In this document: in pieces, positions 17,054-25,447 of the stretch
Layout: each line of letters begins with the position of its first letter
Numbering within the stretch: the first letter of the stretch is position 1
Notes under the pieces: model-generated
Told to the model about the DNA's origin: nothing
The model's input: only the letters and a program-made list of their open reading frames with translations
Databases searched by the model: none
Source of the DNA: Spirosoma sp.
GTDB taxonomy: Bacteria > Bacteroidota > Bacteroidia > Cytophagales > Spirosomataceae
NCBI GenBank assembly: GCA_025351545.1
Contig: JANXVQ010000353.1
Location: 1 to 27,885 of the forward strand
Reading direction: 5' to 3'
Length of the DNA: 27,885 nt
Position numbers and translations under genes: made by a program

Positions 17054-17100
17054 AACTATCGCCAGTCTAAAACGAACTACGTTTCAGACTGGCGATAGTT
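17054..17100. terminator. Long hairpin terminator between the glycosyltransferase gene and lpd
   Basis: AACTATCGCCAGTCT (17054-17068) is perfectly repeated inverted at 17086-17100. After one A/C mismatch the stem continues with AAACG/CGTTT around an AACTA loop. Read on the minus strand it is followed by TTTTTA, so it best serves lpd. On the + strand no strong T-run follows. Confidence 0.8.
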
Positions 17101-17125
17101 AATAGACTCTTATCGTGCGATAAAA

Positions 17126-18526
17126 CTACAAGTGAATCGCTTCACCGTAGGCAGCTTCGGTGGCATCTTTAATAGCCTCCGACATGGTTGGGTGCGGGTG
17201 AACCGTTTTCAGGATTTCCTCACCTGTCGTTTCCAATTTACGGACGGCCACAACTTCGGCAATCATTTCGGTTACGTTCGTGCCAATAAAGTGGGCACCT
17301 AAGAACTCACCATATTTAGCATCAAAAATAACCTTTACAAATCCTTCAGGTGTGCCGGCAGCCTTAGCCTTGCCCGATGCCGAGAAAGGGAATTTACCCA
17401 CTTTAAGTTCGTAACCAGCCTCACGAGCCGCTTTTTCGGTATAACCGACTGATGCGATTTCAGGAATGCAGTAAGTACAACCGGGAATGTTGTTGTAATT
17501 CAATGGTTCGACGTGTGGTAAACCAGCGATTTTCTCAACGCAAATAATGGCTTCGGCCGAGGCTACATGCGCCAGCGCTTGTCCTTTCGTAACATCGCCA
17601 ATAGCATAATACCCTTCAACATTCGTGCGATAGTAATCATCGGTAACGATTTTGCCCCGGTCAACGGTAATACCGAGCTCTTCCAATCCAATATTTTCGA
17701 TGTTAGCGACTACGCCCGCTGCCGAGAGAACGATATCAACATCAAAGGTTTTTTCGCCGTCGGGTGTTTTCACGAACACTTTGCAGCCACTGCCACTGAT
17801 GTCAACTTTCGTTACTTCCGACCTGGTATAAATGTCAATCCCTAGTTTTTTGTATTGCTTAGCCAGTTCTTTCGAGATATCCTCGTCTTCAACCGGCACT
17901 ACATTGGCTAAAAATTCAACAATAGTAACTTTAGTGCCCATGCTGGCGTAGACGTAGGCAAACTCAACACCTATGGCGCCGGAACCGATCACCAGCATCG
18001 TATCGGGCCGTTTTTCGAGCGTCATGGCCTTCCGATACTCAATTACCTTGGTGCCATCAATCGGCACATTTGGCAAGGCACGAGCACGTCCGCCGGTAGC
18101 GATGATAATATGCTTGGCTTCGTAGTCAGTAGCTTTACCATCGGCACCAGTCACTTCTACTTTTTTACCGGATTTTACTTTACCGAAGCCATTGATAACG
18201 TCAATTTTGTTCTTTTTCATTAGAAATTGAACACCCTTGCTCATGCTGTCCGCAACGCCCCGGCTCCGTTTGACAACGGCACCAAAATCGGCACTCGATT
18301 CGCCCGAGATAGAAATACCATAGTCGGCAGAGTGCTTGATATATTCAAAAACCTGCGCCGATTTCAGTAGCGCTTTAGTCGGAATACAACCCCAGTTCAG
18401 ACAAATGCCACCGAGACTTTCGCGCTCAATGACGGCCGTTTTCAAACCCAATTGCGACGCCCTGATAGCAGCTACATAGCCGCCCGGCCCGCTACCCACA
18501 ACGATTACATCGTACTGTGAAGCCAT
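17126..18526 (-). CDS. lpd: Dihydrolipoyl dehydrogenase (E3)
   Basis: The product is 466 aa. It is an FAD enzyme that reoxidises dihydrolipoyl groups of 2-oxoacid dehydrogenase complexes with NAD. The N-terminal FAD motif is VVGSGPGGYVAA (residues 9-20). The redox disulfide is GGICLNWGCIPTK, with C42 and C47. The NAD motif VIGSGAIGVEFA comes mid-protein, and a second FAD motif reads YYAIGDVT. The dimerisation domain ends with the catalytic HPHPTMSEA. It stands alone rather than with E1/E2 genes. A TACCTTTG promoter box and a tandem 14-nt repeat lie upstream. Confidence 0.96.
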   Translation of the reverse strand: MASQYDVIVVGSGPGGYVAAIRASQLGLKTAVIERESLGGICLNWGCIPTKALLKSAQVFEYIKHSADYGISISGESSADFGAVVKRSRGVADSMSKGVQFLMKKNKIDVINGFGKVKSGKKVEVTGADGKATDYEAKHIIIATGGRARALPNVPIDGTKVIEYRKAMTLEKRPDTMLVIGSGAIGVEFAYVYASMGTKVTIVEFLANVVPVEDEDISKELAKQYKKLGIDIYTRSEVTKVDISGSGCKVFVKTPDGEKTFDVDIVLSAAGVVANIENIGLEELGITVDRGKIVTDDYYRTNVEGYYAIGDVTKGQALAHVASAEAIICVEKIAGLPHVEPLNYNNIPGCTYCIPEIASVGYTEKAAREAGYELKVGKFPFSASGKAKAAGTPEGFVKVIFDAKYGEFLGAHFIGTNVTEMIAEVVAVRKLETTGEEILKTVHPHPTMSEAIKDATEAAYGEAIHL

Positions 18527-18535
18527 TAGTTAATG

Positions 18536-18563
18536 AATGAAAAATGTATAATGAAAAACGTAT
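18536..18563. repeat. Tandem 14-nt repeat in the lpd leader
   Basis: AATGAAAAATGTAT (18536-18549) is followed directly by AATGAAAAACGTAT (18550-18563), with one T/C difference. It lies 10 bases upstream of the lpd start codon, within the likely 5' UTR. The 14-nt period is twice the 7-nt unit seen in other spacers here. Confidence 0.6.
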
Positions 18564-18584
18564 ATTATTCGTAACAAAAGAACA

Positions 18585-18618
18585 CAAAGGTAGGCCGAAA
18601 AGTTGATACCGACCGCAA
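18585..18618 (-). promoter_or_regulatory. Candidate lpd promoter
   Basis: On the minus strand, TTG (18618-18616) and TACCTTTG (18592-18585) match -33 and -7 with a 23-nt spacer. The predicted start near 18579 leaves a 5' UTR of about 50 nt that includes the tandem repeat. Confidence 0.5.
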
Positions 18619-18642
18619 AGCCGCCCCCACCCTCTTTTGTTC

Positions 18643-18650
18643 TATCTTTG
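18643..18650 (+). promoter_or_regulatory. Candidate prfB promoter (-7 box)
   Basis: TATCTTTG matches TAnnTTTG exactly, 67 bases before the prfB ATG. A -33 TTG at the expected place is not seen. It is back-to-back with the lpd promoter in the divergent spacer. Confidence 0.45.
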
Positions 18651-18717
18651 TCATCCAGATGAATCGTTAAACCGGTCTTTGGCACTAATTATATTAATCA
18701 ACAAGTACGACAAGTTC

Positions 18718-19795
18718 ATGACAACCGACCAGTTGACCGACTTGAGAGCCAGAGTAGAGGCTCTAAGGGGGTATCTTTGACTACGATAATAAGAAAGAAC
18801 AATTAGCTGAACTCGAACAGCAAACATTCCAGCCTGAATTCTGGACCGATGCAGCTCGTGCCGAAGGCGTTATGAAACAGGTTCGAACCCTGAAAGGCTG
18901 GACCATTGGTTACGAGAAATTAAATAGCCAGATCGGCGACCTCGAAACGCTTTTTGAATTCTACGAATCAGGCGACGTACCCGAAGAAGAAGTGGACGAG
19001 GAAGGACGCAGGGTTTCGGCTACGCTGGAAGATCTCGAACTCAAAAAAATGCTTGGCAATGAGGAGGATCAGCTTAGCGCAGTTCTCGAAATCAACGCCG
19101 GGGCGGGTGGCACCGAGAGTCAGGACTGGGCCGATATGCTCTATCGTATGTATATGCGCTGGGCCGAAAAGCACGGTTACGGCCTGAAACAGGTTGATTA
19201 TCAGGATGGTGATACGGCTGGCATAAAATCGGCGACGATTGAAATAGATGGTCCGCTGGCCTATGGATTTCTAAAATCCGAGAACGGCGTTCACCGACTG
19301 GTACGTATTTCACCATTCGATTCCAATGCCCGGCGGCATACATCTTTTGCCTCCGTATACGCTTATCCGCTAGTCGATGATACCATTCAGATCGACGTAA
19401 ATCTGGCTGATATTGACTGGGATACGTTTCGGTCGGGTGGGGCTGGTGGTCAGAACGTTAACAAAGTTGAGACCGCAGTACGCCTGAAACATAAACCGTC
19501 GGGTCTGATTATCGAATGTCAGCAGGAACGGAGCCAGCTGATGAATAAAGAGGTGGCGATTCGGCTTCTGAAATCCAAACTTTATGAGATTGAGGTTCAA
19601 AAGCGTAACGCAGCCCGTGCCGAAATAGAAGCCAGCAAACAGAAAATTGAATGGGGTTCGCAGATTCGCTCTTACGTGCTCGATGACCGGCGCGTAAAAG
19701 ACCACCGCACCGGCTACCAAACGTCTAATACCGAAGCCGTTCTTGACGGTGACATTGATCCATTTATTAAGGCATTTTTGCTGGAGCAAGAGTAA
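18718..19795 (+). CDS. prfB: Peptide chain release factor 2, programmed +1 frameshift
   Basis: The coding sequence is 18718-18777 joined to 18779-19795, giving 358 aa. The short first frame ([20 protein letters not shown]) ends at an in-frame TGA at 18778-18780. The site is the classical RF2 autoregulatory signal: AGGGGG (18766-18771), then TAT CTT TGA C. A +1 slip at CTT restores the frame as [16 protein letters not shown]2 reads UGA and UAA; the codon-recognition SPF lies in [15 protein letters not shown] and the catalytic GGQ in [14 protein letters not shown]. Low RF2 slows termination at TGA and favours frameshifting. An annotation beginning at an internal ATG (18872) would lose 50 residues. 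Confidence 0.96.
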
Positions 19796-19812
19796 TGGAT
19801 TCCAGAAGTGTG

Positions 19813-19861
19813 AATGTTTATGTTTCAGTCAATCTATCTGGTTGTATGAAACGTAAACATT
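19813..19861 (+). repeat. Inverted repeat between prfB and the SGNH hydrolase gene
   Basis: AATGTTTATGTTTC (19813-19826) pairs with GAAACGTAAACATT (19848-19861), 14 positions with one G-U wobble, over a 21-nt loop. The left arm holds two ATGTTT units in tandem. There is no T-run. It lies 17 bases after prfB and is of the same style as the spacer repeats of the ribosomal cluster. Confidence 0.7.
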
Positions 19862-19886
19862 TACATTACTTATCGAATCACATATC

Positions 19887-20582
19887 ATGAAGCTCGTTCC
19901 TCTTGCTTCTCTCCCACTGGTCTGCATACAGCGATCTACCGAAGTCGATATGATTACGCATCCAGGCGCAACTCAGGCAAAATACACTTTTTTATCCCTC
20001 GGCGACTCCTACACCATTGGCGAAAGTGTGGCCGAAGCCGACTGCTGGAGCGTTCAACTGGCCGGTATGCTTCGTAGGGACGGTGAGGATGTAGCCAATC
20101 CGGCAATTATTGCCCGCACAGGCTGGACAACGGCCGAATTACAGAATGCTATCAAAACTAGTGGCAACCAGAGGACGTATGCGTTGGTCTCCCTGTTAAT
20201 TGGCGTAAATAATCAATATCGTGGCCAGAGTCAGGAAACTTACCGCACCGAGTTTCGTGAACTACTCCAAACGGCCATTAAATTTGCCGGAGGAAAGGCG
20301 GAACACGTTTTTGTACTTTCGATTCCCGACTGGGGCGCTTCGCCTTTTGCCGCTGGCCGCGACAAAAACACCATCGCCAGCGAGATTGACCAGCTCAATA
20401 TTATTGGAAAAGATGAATGCCAAAGGGCAGGAATTTCCTACGTCGATATTACTCCATCAACCCGCGCGGCAACTGGCGATACTACCCAATTTGTGTCGGA
20501 TGGTCTTCATTATTCGGGTAAGCAGATGAAGCTATGGGCAATGCAAGCCCTACCCGTGGCGAAAGAGTTATTGAAAAAATAA
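19887..20582 (+). CDS. SGNH/GDSL-family hydrolase
   Basis: The product is 231 aa. Block I is LSLGDSYTIGE with nucleophile S41. Block III is LLIGVNNQYRG with N108. Block V is SDGLHYSG with D205 and H208. These give the serine-hydrolase triad of esterases and lysophospholipases; the substrate is unknown. The first 20 residues (MKLVPLASLPLVCIQRS) look weakly signal-like but have no clear cleavage site or lipobox. An alternative ATG at 19950 would give a cytosolic protein starting MITHPGATQAKY. The stop lies one base from the stop of the convergent minus-strand gene. Confidence 0.85.
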   Translation: MKLVPLASLPLVCIQRSTEVDMITHPGATQAKYTFLSLGDSYTIGESVAEADCWSVQLAGMLRRDGEDVANPAIIARTGWTTAELQNAIKTSGNQRTYALVSLLIGVNNQYRGQSQETYRTEFRELLQTAIKFAGGKAEHVFVLSIPDWGASPFAAGRDKNTIASEIDQLNIIGKDECQRAGISYVDITPSTRAATGDTTQFVSDGLHYSGKQMKLWAMQALPVAKELLKK

Positions 20583-20583
20583 C

Positions 20584-21282
20584 CTATATAGTTATCGCTG
20601 GCTTTGACCCGTTAAACTTCGCTTTATAGTATCGAACCGTACGGGCAATCAGCATTCCACCAATAATACTGGGCGCAATCCAGCTAACTGTACCCGCCCA
20701 ATCGGGTACGTTATCGGGTAATACCCTGCCTATGTTCGTTACTAAAGCGGCCGTGAACGTGGCAATGTATGATCCCCCCATCCGCGTGAAATGCTGAAAG
20801 AACCAGTGCATCTTTTCAGTTGGACGAGCCATTTGGCGAATATCACGTCCGGCAAAAGTCAGTGTCAACAAGCCGAAGAAGGAGAATAAAATCGGGAAGA
20901 ACGAGGCCCCGTTCAGCGCCAGCAAATAGACCCCAAAACCTATCATAGTCAAACTAACAAACAACGTTATGAACGTAAGGCCTTTATCAAATGACGTTGG
21001 ACCAGACTGCTTTTGTTTCGTTGCCCGCCAACCGGTCATACTTAAATAGAAACTAAAAATGGCAATACCTGTCAGAAATAACCGCATCATTTTGAACGGT
21101 TGCAAGCCGCATAATAACAACGCCGACACAGCCACCGTAATCATGCAATAGACATAGATCAGGCCAGCGCGATTGTGTAGCGGGCTTCCCTTTTTAGAAA
21201 ACATTGGAATCAGGCCAACTAGCAGAGCCGTGATACCAGTGGCAATATGGATAATGAGCAGGGTGATGATTAGCGTTTTCAT
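20584..21282 (-). CDS. DUF2306-like integral membrane protein
   Basis: The product is 232 aa from the ATG at 21282. The start MKTLIITLLIIHIATGITALLVGL is chosen because a TACGTTTG promoter box lies only about 30 bases upstream; the frame is open 35 codons further, but that part spans the promoter and is not hydrophobic. About seven membrane segments alternate with short loops. KGSPLHNRAGLIYVYCM and the late His-rich loop EKMHWFFQHFTRMGGSYIA resemble the DUF2306 / COG5395 group. No enzymatic function is known. It follows the LytTR regulator gene on the same strand. Confidence 0.7.
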   Translation of the reverse strand: MKTLIITLLIIHIATGITALLVGLIPMFSKKGSPLHNRAGLIYVYCMITVAVSALLLCGLQPFKMMRLFLTGIAIFSFYLSMTGWRATKQKQSGPTSFDKGLTFITLFVSLTMIGFGVYLLALNGASFFPILFSFFGLLTLTFAGRDIRQMARPTEKMHWFFQHFTRMGGSYIATFTAALVTNIGRVLPDNVPDWAGTVSWIAPSIIGGMLIARTVRYYKAKFNGSKPAITI

Positions 21283-21312
21283 GACCGTTTCCGGGGTTAT
21301 TGTTCGTTGAGA

Positions 21313-21320
21313 CAAACGTA
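21313..21320 (-). promoter_or_regulatory. Candidate promoter (-7 box) for the DUF2306-like gene
   Basis: On the minus strand this is TACGTTTG, an exact TAnnTTTG match. A TTG lies 24 bases further upstream (21347-21345), slightly beyond normal spacing. It supports separate transcription and the start at 21282. Confidence 0.45.
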
Positions 21321-21417
21321 CGCCAACCTGGTTAATCACGACACCAAAAAGGGCCATACAACACCGTTTGGGGTGTTTAGCAAACAAAAATGGTTTTGGG
21401 GCGAATGGTGGGCTGTT

Positions 21418-22314
21418 TTACAAAGCTTTTAATTCCGCTATCAGCGTTTCATTATACTGGCGCGCCACAGGCACGGCAAACTGGCCGGAAAGCAAATGAA
21501 GTTTATAACCTTGTGCGTTTCCCGTTACACGCTCAACCCGGTTGAGGTTAACCACATAGGAGCGGTGGCACCTTACACTATGCGACTGCGCCACTTGCTT
21601 TTCTAATCGGCTCAAGCTACTTCTCAGAAGCGATTTTGATACCTGTTCGTTTCTCAGATGAACAACTGTGCAGTAGTTATCGCTTGACTCGATAAAAAGT
21701 AGATCTTCTGCAAAAAACGTTACCGTATCTTTTTCATTATCGGCAACGAGGGTTAATGTATCAGCAGCGGTATTTTCTTTTTGAACAGCAGGTGAATTTC
21801 CGGGAGGAAAGTTACCGGAGCTTGTAGAATAAATTGGTAATTGGGCCGCTTCCTGACTGTACTTTTTGAGTTGAGCAATGTAATTAAAGAGAACCAGACC
21901 CACTACAGGGAACAATCCCACAAGAAAAGTCATTAAAATCATTTCCAGCCAGCTGATTCCACTTTCTTCACCCGGCCCTAACAACCAGGTTGAATAAAGT
22001 CGATTGGCAATGGCGATCAACAAGATATTCGCCATGATAGCCATTATCTCTCGTCCAACAGTCCAGCGTTCCTCCATGAATAACTGAGGAAACAACTGCC
22101 GCAAGACGATGAAATTAAGAGCCGTAACAGCGAACGAGATAAACCCGAAACCCAGTATTTTGGCCACCTTGTTAGGCGTTTCCCAAAGATTGATCCCGAA
22201 CGGCTGAAATACCAGTAAGAATAGACCAACGAAGAGCCCAATCAGAACAGCCTTCCGCAGTTGCCGAAGGAGTATGTCATCTATCGGATAGGGTTGATTG
22301 ACTAATTGGAACAT
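21418..22314 (-). CDS. Membrane-anchored LytTR-family transcriptional regulator
   Basis: The product is 298 aa. Four hydrophobic segments are seen at about 23-39, 52-75, 88-106 and 122-148. A linker of about 35 residues follows, then a LytTR DNA-binding domain at about 185-295 with the typical pattern LLFIESSDNYCTVVHL, SLLRSSLSRLEKQ, VRCHRSYVVNLNRVERV and FAVPVARQYNETLIAEL. No receiver domain is present, so it is not a classical response regulator. Membrane input to LytTR is common in Bacteroidota, but the signal and target here are unknown. It lies between the DUF2306-like and rhomboid genes, all on the minus strand. Confidence 0.88.
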   Translation of the reverse strand: MFQLVNQPYPIDDILLRQLRKAVLIGLFVGLFLLVFQPFGINLWETPNKVAKILGFGFISFAVTALNFIVLRQLFPQLFMEERWTVGREIMAIMANILLIAIANRLYSTWLLGPGEESGISWLEMILMTFLVGLFPVVGLVLFNYIAQLKKYSQEAAQLPIYSTSSGNFPPGNSPAVQKENTAADTLTLVADNEKDTVTFFAEDLLFIESSDNYCTVVHLRNEQVSKSLLRSSLSRLEKQVAQSHSVRCHRSYVVNLNRVERVTGNAQGYKLHLLSGQFAVPVARQYNETLIAELKAL

Positions 22315-22338
22315 TATATGTATACAACGGAAGAACAG

Positions 22339-22362
22339 TCCATTGCTCCATGACTCAATGGA
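22339..22362 (-). repeat. Short inverted repeat upstream of the LytTR gene
   Basis: TCCATTG (22339-22345) pairs with CAATGGA (22356-22362) over a 10-nt loop, in the 66-nt spacer between the rhomboid stop and the LytTR start. There is no T-run, so a terminator is not supported. It could be an operator or chance. Confidence 0.3.
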
Positions 22363-22380
22363 GTAGATTATATAATGATA

Positions 22381-23004
22381 TTAAAACAGCCGCCATCCAG
22401 CAATCTGCTCAACAAACTGCGGCAGCACTTCCGGGTAAACGATAATCATAAAGAGAACCCCAAATAAAGCGCCGTAGAAGTGAGCATCGTGGTTGACATT
22501 GCCCGACCCGCGACGGGATTCGTAATAGGAATAAGCCAGATATAAAGCGCCAAAAATAAAACCTGGAATCCCAATCGGAATAAAATACATATAGATTGGC
22601 GTCAAAGGCCGAAACAGAATAGCAGCAAAAATAACGGCCGATACGCCCCCCGACGCGCCCAGTGAGTTATAGCCGGGATCGTTTCGGTGTTTCAGGAAAC
22701 TTGGAATATCGGAAACCAGAATAGCGACCAGATAAAAGCCAATGAGATATATGGGCGCGTTACCCCCGAACAACATACCAAACACCTGTTCAATAAACCC
22801 GCCGAAGAAGTAAAGACTGAGCATATTGAAGAATAAATGTCCCCAATCGGCATGCAGGAAACCTGACGTTATCAGCCGGTAATACTGCCCACGACTAGCC
22901 ACCTGATATGGATTCATAATCCAGCGGTTCATCAGACTATAATTATTCCAGGCTAACACGCTGATAATAACCGTAACAACAATAATGATAAGAGTAGTGC
23001 TCAT
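22381..23004 (-). CDS. Rhomboid-family intramembrane serine protease
   Basis: The product is 207 aa with six predicted membrane segments. HADWGHLFFNMLSLYFFGG (51-69) holds the conserved L1/TM2 motif with H56 and N60. The nucleophile is S118 in LGASGGVSAV. The second dyad residue is H175 in HDAHFYGALFG. The enzyme cleaves membrane proteins within the bilayer; its substrates are unknown. The size is that of the minimal 6-TM bacterial type with no extra domains. It lies upstream of the LytTR gene and downstream of the polyprenyl synthase gene, with spacers of 66 and 95 nt. Confidence 0.9.
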   Translation of the reverse strand: MSTTLIIIVVTVIISVLAWNNYSLMNRWIMNPYQVASRGQYYRLITSGFLHADWGHLFFNMLSLYFFGGFIEQVFGMLFGGNAPIYLIGFYLVAILVSDIPSFLKHRNDPGYNSLGASGGVSAVIFAAILFRPLTPIYMYFIPIGIPGFIFGALYLAYSYYESRRGSGNVNHDAHFYGALFGVLFMIIVYPEVLPQFVEQIAGWRLF

Positions 23005-23099
23005 GAGTTATGTATGATCGGGGCCGCCCGTCCGGTATAATGTAGGGTGTATGACGTGCGGATTATTTATATATCCTACATCACAAAGCCTACGTACTT

Positions 23100-24071
23100 T
23101 TAACTTTCCCGTTCGACTAGTTGACGGGCAAATTGAATTAACAACGTTTTTCGGTTGGCATCAGCATTGACCTGATCGAAGTTAGCAAATCCACGAACGA
23201 AGTACTCATTGATGCGGGCTTCGGTAAGTTGGCGAATACCTAACTGGTCATAAATTGCCGTGACAGCTCTTACTTTTTCAGGCTTGTCAAATTCAGTTCG
23301 GGTTAGCCAATCAGTTAGCTCGTCCCTGATTGAACCTTTAGCCTGAGCTAATGCTTCGATAAGTAAGAACGTCTTCTTATTGGCAATAATATCCCCGCCC
23401 ACTTGTTTCCCAAACTTAGCCGGATCCCCATAAACATCCAGCAAATCATCTTTCAACTGAAAGCCGATACCGATGTTCATACCTCCTTCGTAAAGATGTC
23501 GGGTTATTTCTTCATCTGCTCCGCCAATTAATCCGCCCAACTCAAGCGCGTAGCCGAGCAGTACCGATGTTTTAAGGCGAATCATGTCGATATATTCCGC
23601 TTCGGAAACGTCCCATCGGGTTTCAAAATTCATGTCCATCTGCTGGCCTTCGCAAACCTCGGCGGCTGTCCGGCTAAATCGGGCCAATACAGGCGCTAAT
23701 TTATCAGCCTCTACATTCAGAAGGAGTTGATAAGCATTGACAAGCATCACATCGCCCGATAGAATAGCCACATTACCATTCCATTTTTCATGTACCGTTG
23801 GCTGGCCCCGGCGCAATGGTGCCTGGTCCATGATATCGTCATGCATGAGCGTAAAATTATGGAATACTTCCACACCCAGCGCAGGCCGAATAGCTTTTTG
23901 CCAATCGTCGGTAAAGAGGTAAGCCCCCATCAACGTCAGCAATGGGCGCATTCGTTTTCCTCCCAGATTCATGATATACTGAATCGGATCGTAGAGTTCG
24001 GGCGGAGATTGCCCATATTTTATAGACTGAAGTTCGTCTTGAAGAGCATCAATAAAAACAGCGGGACTCAT
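23100..24071 (-). CDS. Trans-polyprenyl diphosphate synthase
   Basis: The product is 323 aa. It condenses isopentenyl diphosphate with allylic diphosphates to make isoprenoid chains. GGKRMRPLL is at residues 37-45. The first Asp-rich motif DDIMD is at 78-82 followed by RRGQPTVH, and the second DDLLD is at 208-212 in FQLKDDLLDVYGD. The first motif lacks the two-residue insertion of typical bacterial FPP synthases, and F73 lies five residues before it, which hints at a GGPP-like or short product. Chain length cannot be fixed from sequence alone. Confidence 0.9.
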   Translation of the reverse strand: MSPAVFIDALQDELQSIKYGQSPPELYDPIQYIMNLGGKRMRPLLTLMGAYLFTDDWQKAIRPALGVEVFHNFTLMHDDIMDQAPLRRGQPTVHEKWNGNVAILSGDVMLVNAYQLLLNVEADKLAPVLARFSRTAAEVCEGQQMDMNFETRWDVSEAEYIDMIRLKTSVLLGYALELGGLIGGADEEITRHLYEGGMNIGIGFQLKDDLLDVYGDPAKFGKQVGGDIIANKKTFLLIEALAQAKGSIRDELTDWLTRTEFDKPEKVRAVTAIYDQLGIRQLTEARINEYFVRGFANFDQVNADANRKTLLIQFARQLVERES

Positions 24072-24094
24072 TCGGAGAGGTTAGGGTTTCAGCC

Positions 24095-24102
24095 CAAAAA
24101 TA
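24095..24102 (-). promoter_or_regulatory. Candidate -7 box for the polyprenyl synthase gene
   Basis: On the minus strand this is TATTTTTG, a TAnnTTTG match 23 bases before the ATG. A correctly spaced -33 TTG is not seen. Confidence 0.35.
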
Positions 24103-24122
24103 CGGCAAAAGACCCCAAAAGC

Positions 24123-24947
24123 CTAACGATGAAATGACCGGCGGTAATTCTGTTGGCGGGGCGTGATGATAACGAAGATAAGCCGGGTGGACAGGACAAA
24201 GTAACCATCACGCCAACTTCTGTTGCCCCGTTGATCTCCAGCCAAGTTGGGTGTTTGGCCTAGTTCAAGACGACGATCGGATAGCGCAACGGCCAACGGT
24301 TCCATGCCACTCCGGTCAGGATATACTGTACTCACATCGTCCAGATAATCGCTGAATACGTGCGTATAAGCGCCTTCCAAATGCCATTTTAATCGTTCAG
24401 TAGCAACAATCGGAACGCCCAGGCCATATCGTAGAATAATGGGTAAGCGACCGTAAGTCACCCCTTCGGTATGCAACGGAGCCAGACTAACCGACTGACC
24501 TTTATAGGTAGCTTTGGGTGTAATATAGGTCAGGCCCGCGCCCACCAATGCATAAGGAATAATGACATGATTCCGGTCGTCGGCTGGCCAGAAATCCCAT
24601 TGTACACCCGCCCACATATCCGGATTTAAGCTATGAAACGATAAGTTATTGTATGAAAGATGCGTGTCATTTTGCGTACCCCGGATGTAGTATAGTTGCG
24701 CTTCGGCCCGAAGAGTAAGCTGAGGGGAGTAGCGGTAGGCGACAGCCACATCAATGGCTGCGCCCAACCGTAAATGGCCTAAATTACCCCGCTCGTTCAA
24801 ATCGCCCAGATATCGGGTAGGGCCAATACCAACATTCAGGAGCCAGATTCCCGGATTCTCCCTCCATATTTCAGAACGTTGTGCCAGTGAATCGGACTGA
24901 TAAATAAGACAGCCTACAACCAGAGGAAGATAGCGCAGAAATTTCAC
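24123..24947 (-). CDS. DUF6089-like outer-membrane beta-barrel protein
   Basis: The product is 274 aa. Residues 1-22 form a signal peptide (MKFLRYLPLVVGCLIYQSDSLA) with likely cleavage before QRSEIW. The mature part alternates short hydrophobic beta strands ending in aromatic residues, for example LRLGAAIDVAVAYRYSPQLTLRAEAQLYYIRG and PIILRYGLGVPI, with polar turns. WLLNVGIGPTRYLGDL near the N-terminus is typical of the DUF6089 and porin-like families of Bacteroidota. It is probably exported to the outer membrane. Function unknown. Genes on both sides are also on the minus strand but with separate spacers. Confidence 0.75.
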   Translation of the reverse strand: MKFLRYLPLVVGCLIYQSDSLAQRSEIWRENPGIWLLNVGIGPTRYLGDLNERGNLGHLRLGAAIDVAVAYRYSPQLTLRAEAQLYYIRGTQNDTHLSYNNLSFHSLNPDMWAGVQWDFWPADDRNHVIIPYALVGAGLTYITPKATYKGQSVSLAPLHTEGVTYGRLPIILRYGLGVPIVATERLKWHLEGAYTHVFSDYLDDVSTVYPDRSGMEPLAVALSDRRLELGQTPNLAGDQRGNRSWRDGYFVLSTRLIFVIITPRQQNYRRSFHR

Positions 24948-25012
24948 AAGGCCAGTTCGTTAAAGTAGGCACATGTGACTGATTTAATCAAAAAAGGTAA
25001 CTAGCCTACACC

Positions 25013-25447
25013 TTATAACTCACCAATATCCTCATACCAAAGTGTTGGCTTTTCGGCGATGAATTTATTCATCATGTCAACACACTCGGGTAAGTCGAGG
25101 TCAATAACTTCAACGCCGTGCTCCTCCATAAACGCCCGGGCACCCGGAAACGTCCGCGATTCGCCAACGATTACTTTCGGAATTTTGAACTGTACAATAG
25201 TCCCGGCACACATGTAGCAGGGCATTAATGTAGAATAGATAACCGTGTTTTTGAATGACCCAACCCGCCCGGCATTGTTCAAACAATCCATCTCGCCGTG
25301 CAGGATAGGATTGTCCTCCTGCACCCGCTTATTATGCCCTGATGCTACTAATTTGCCATTTTTGATGAGCGCAGACCCAATAGGAATGCCTCCTTCATGT
25401 AAACTTTTTTGGGCCTGGTTAATGGCCTCTTGCATAAATTCATCCAT
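25013..25447 (-). CDS. Nucleoside/cytosine deaminase, similar to fungal cytosine deaminase
   Basis: The product is 144 aa of the zinc-dependent CDA fold. The zinc and proton-shuttle motif is ILHGEMDCLNNAGR with H50 and E52; the second motif is TLMPCYMCAG with C77 and C80. From memory, yeast Fcy1 has the same order: GGVPIGG, HGEISTLENCGR, SPCDMCTGAI, VVGEN and a C-terminal WFEDIGE. The last match (WYEDIGEL here, at 137-144) is distinctive, since those C-terminal residues line the active site in Fcy1. The most likely reaction is cytosine to uracil for pyrimidine salvage; guanine or tRNA adenosine deamination is less likely. Confidence 0.85.
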   Translation of the reverse strand: MDEFMQEAINQAQKSLHEGGIPIGSALIKNGKLVASGHNKRVQEDNPILHGEMDCLNNAGRVGSFKNTVIYSTLMPCYMCAGTIVQFKIPKVIVGESRTFPGARAFMEEHGVEVIDLDLPECVDMMNKFIAEKPTLWYEDIGEL

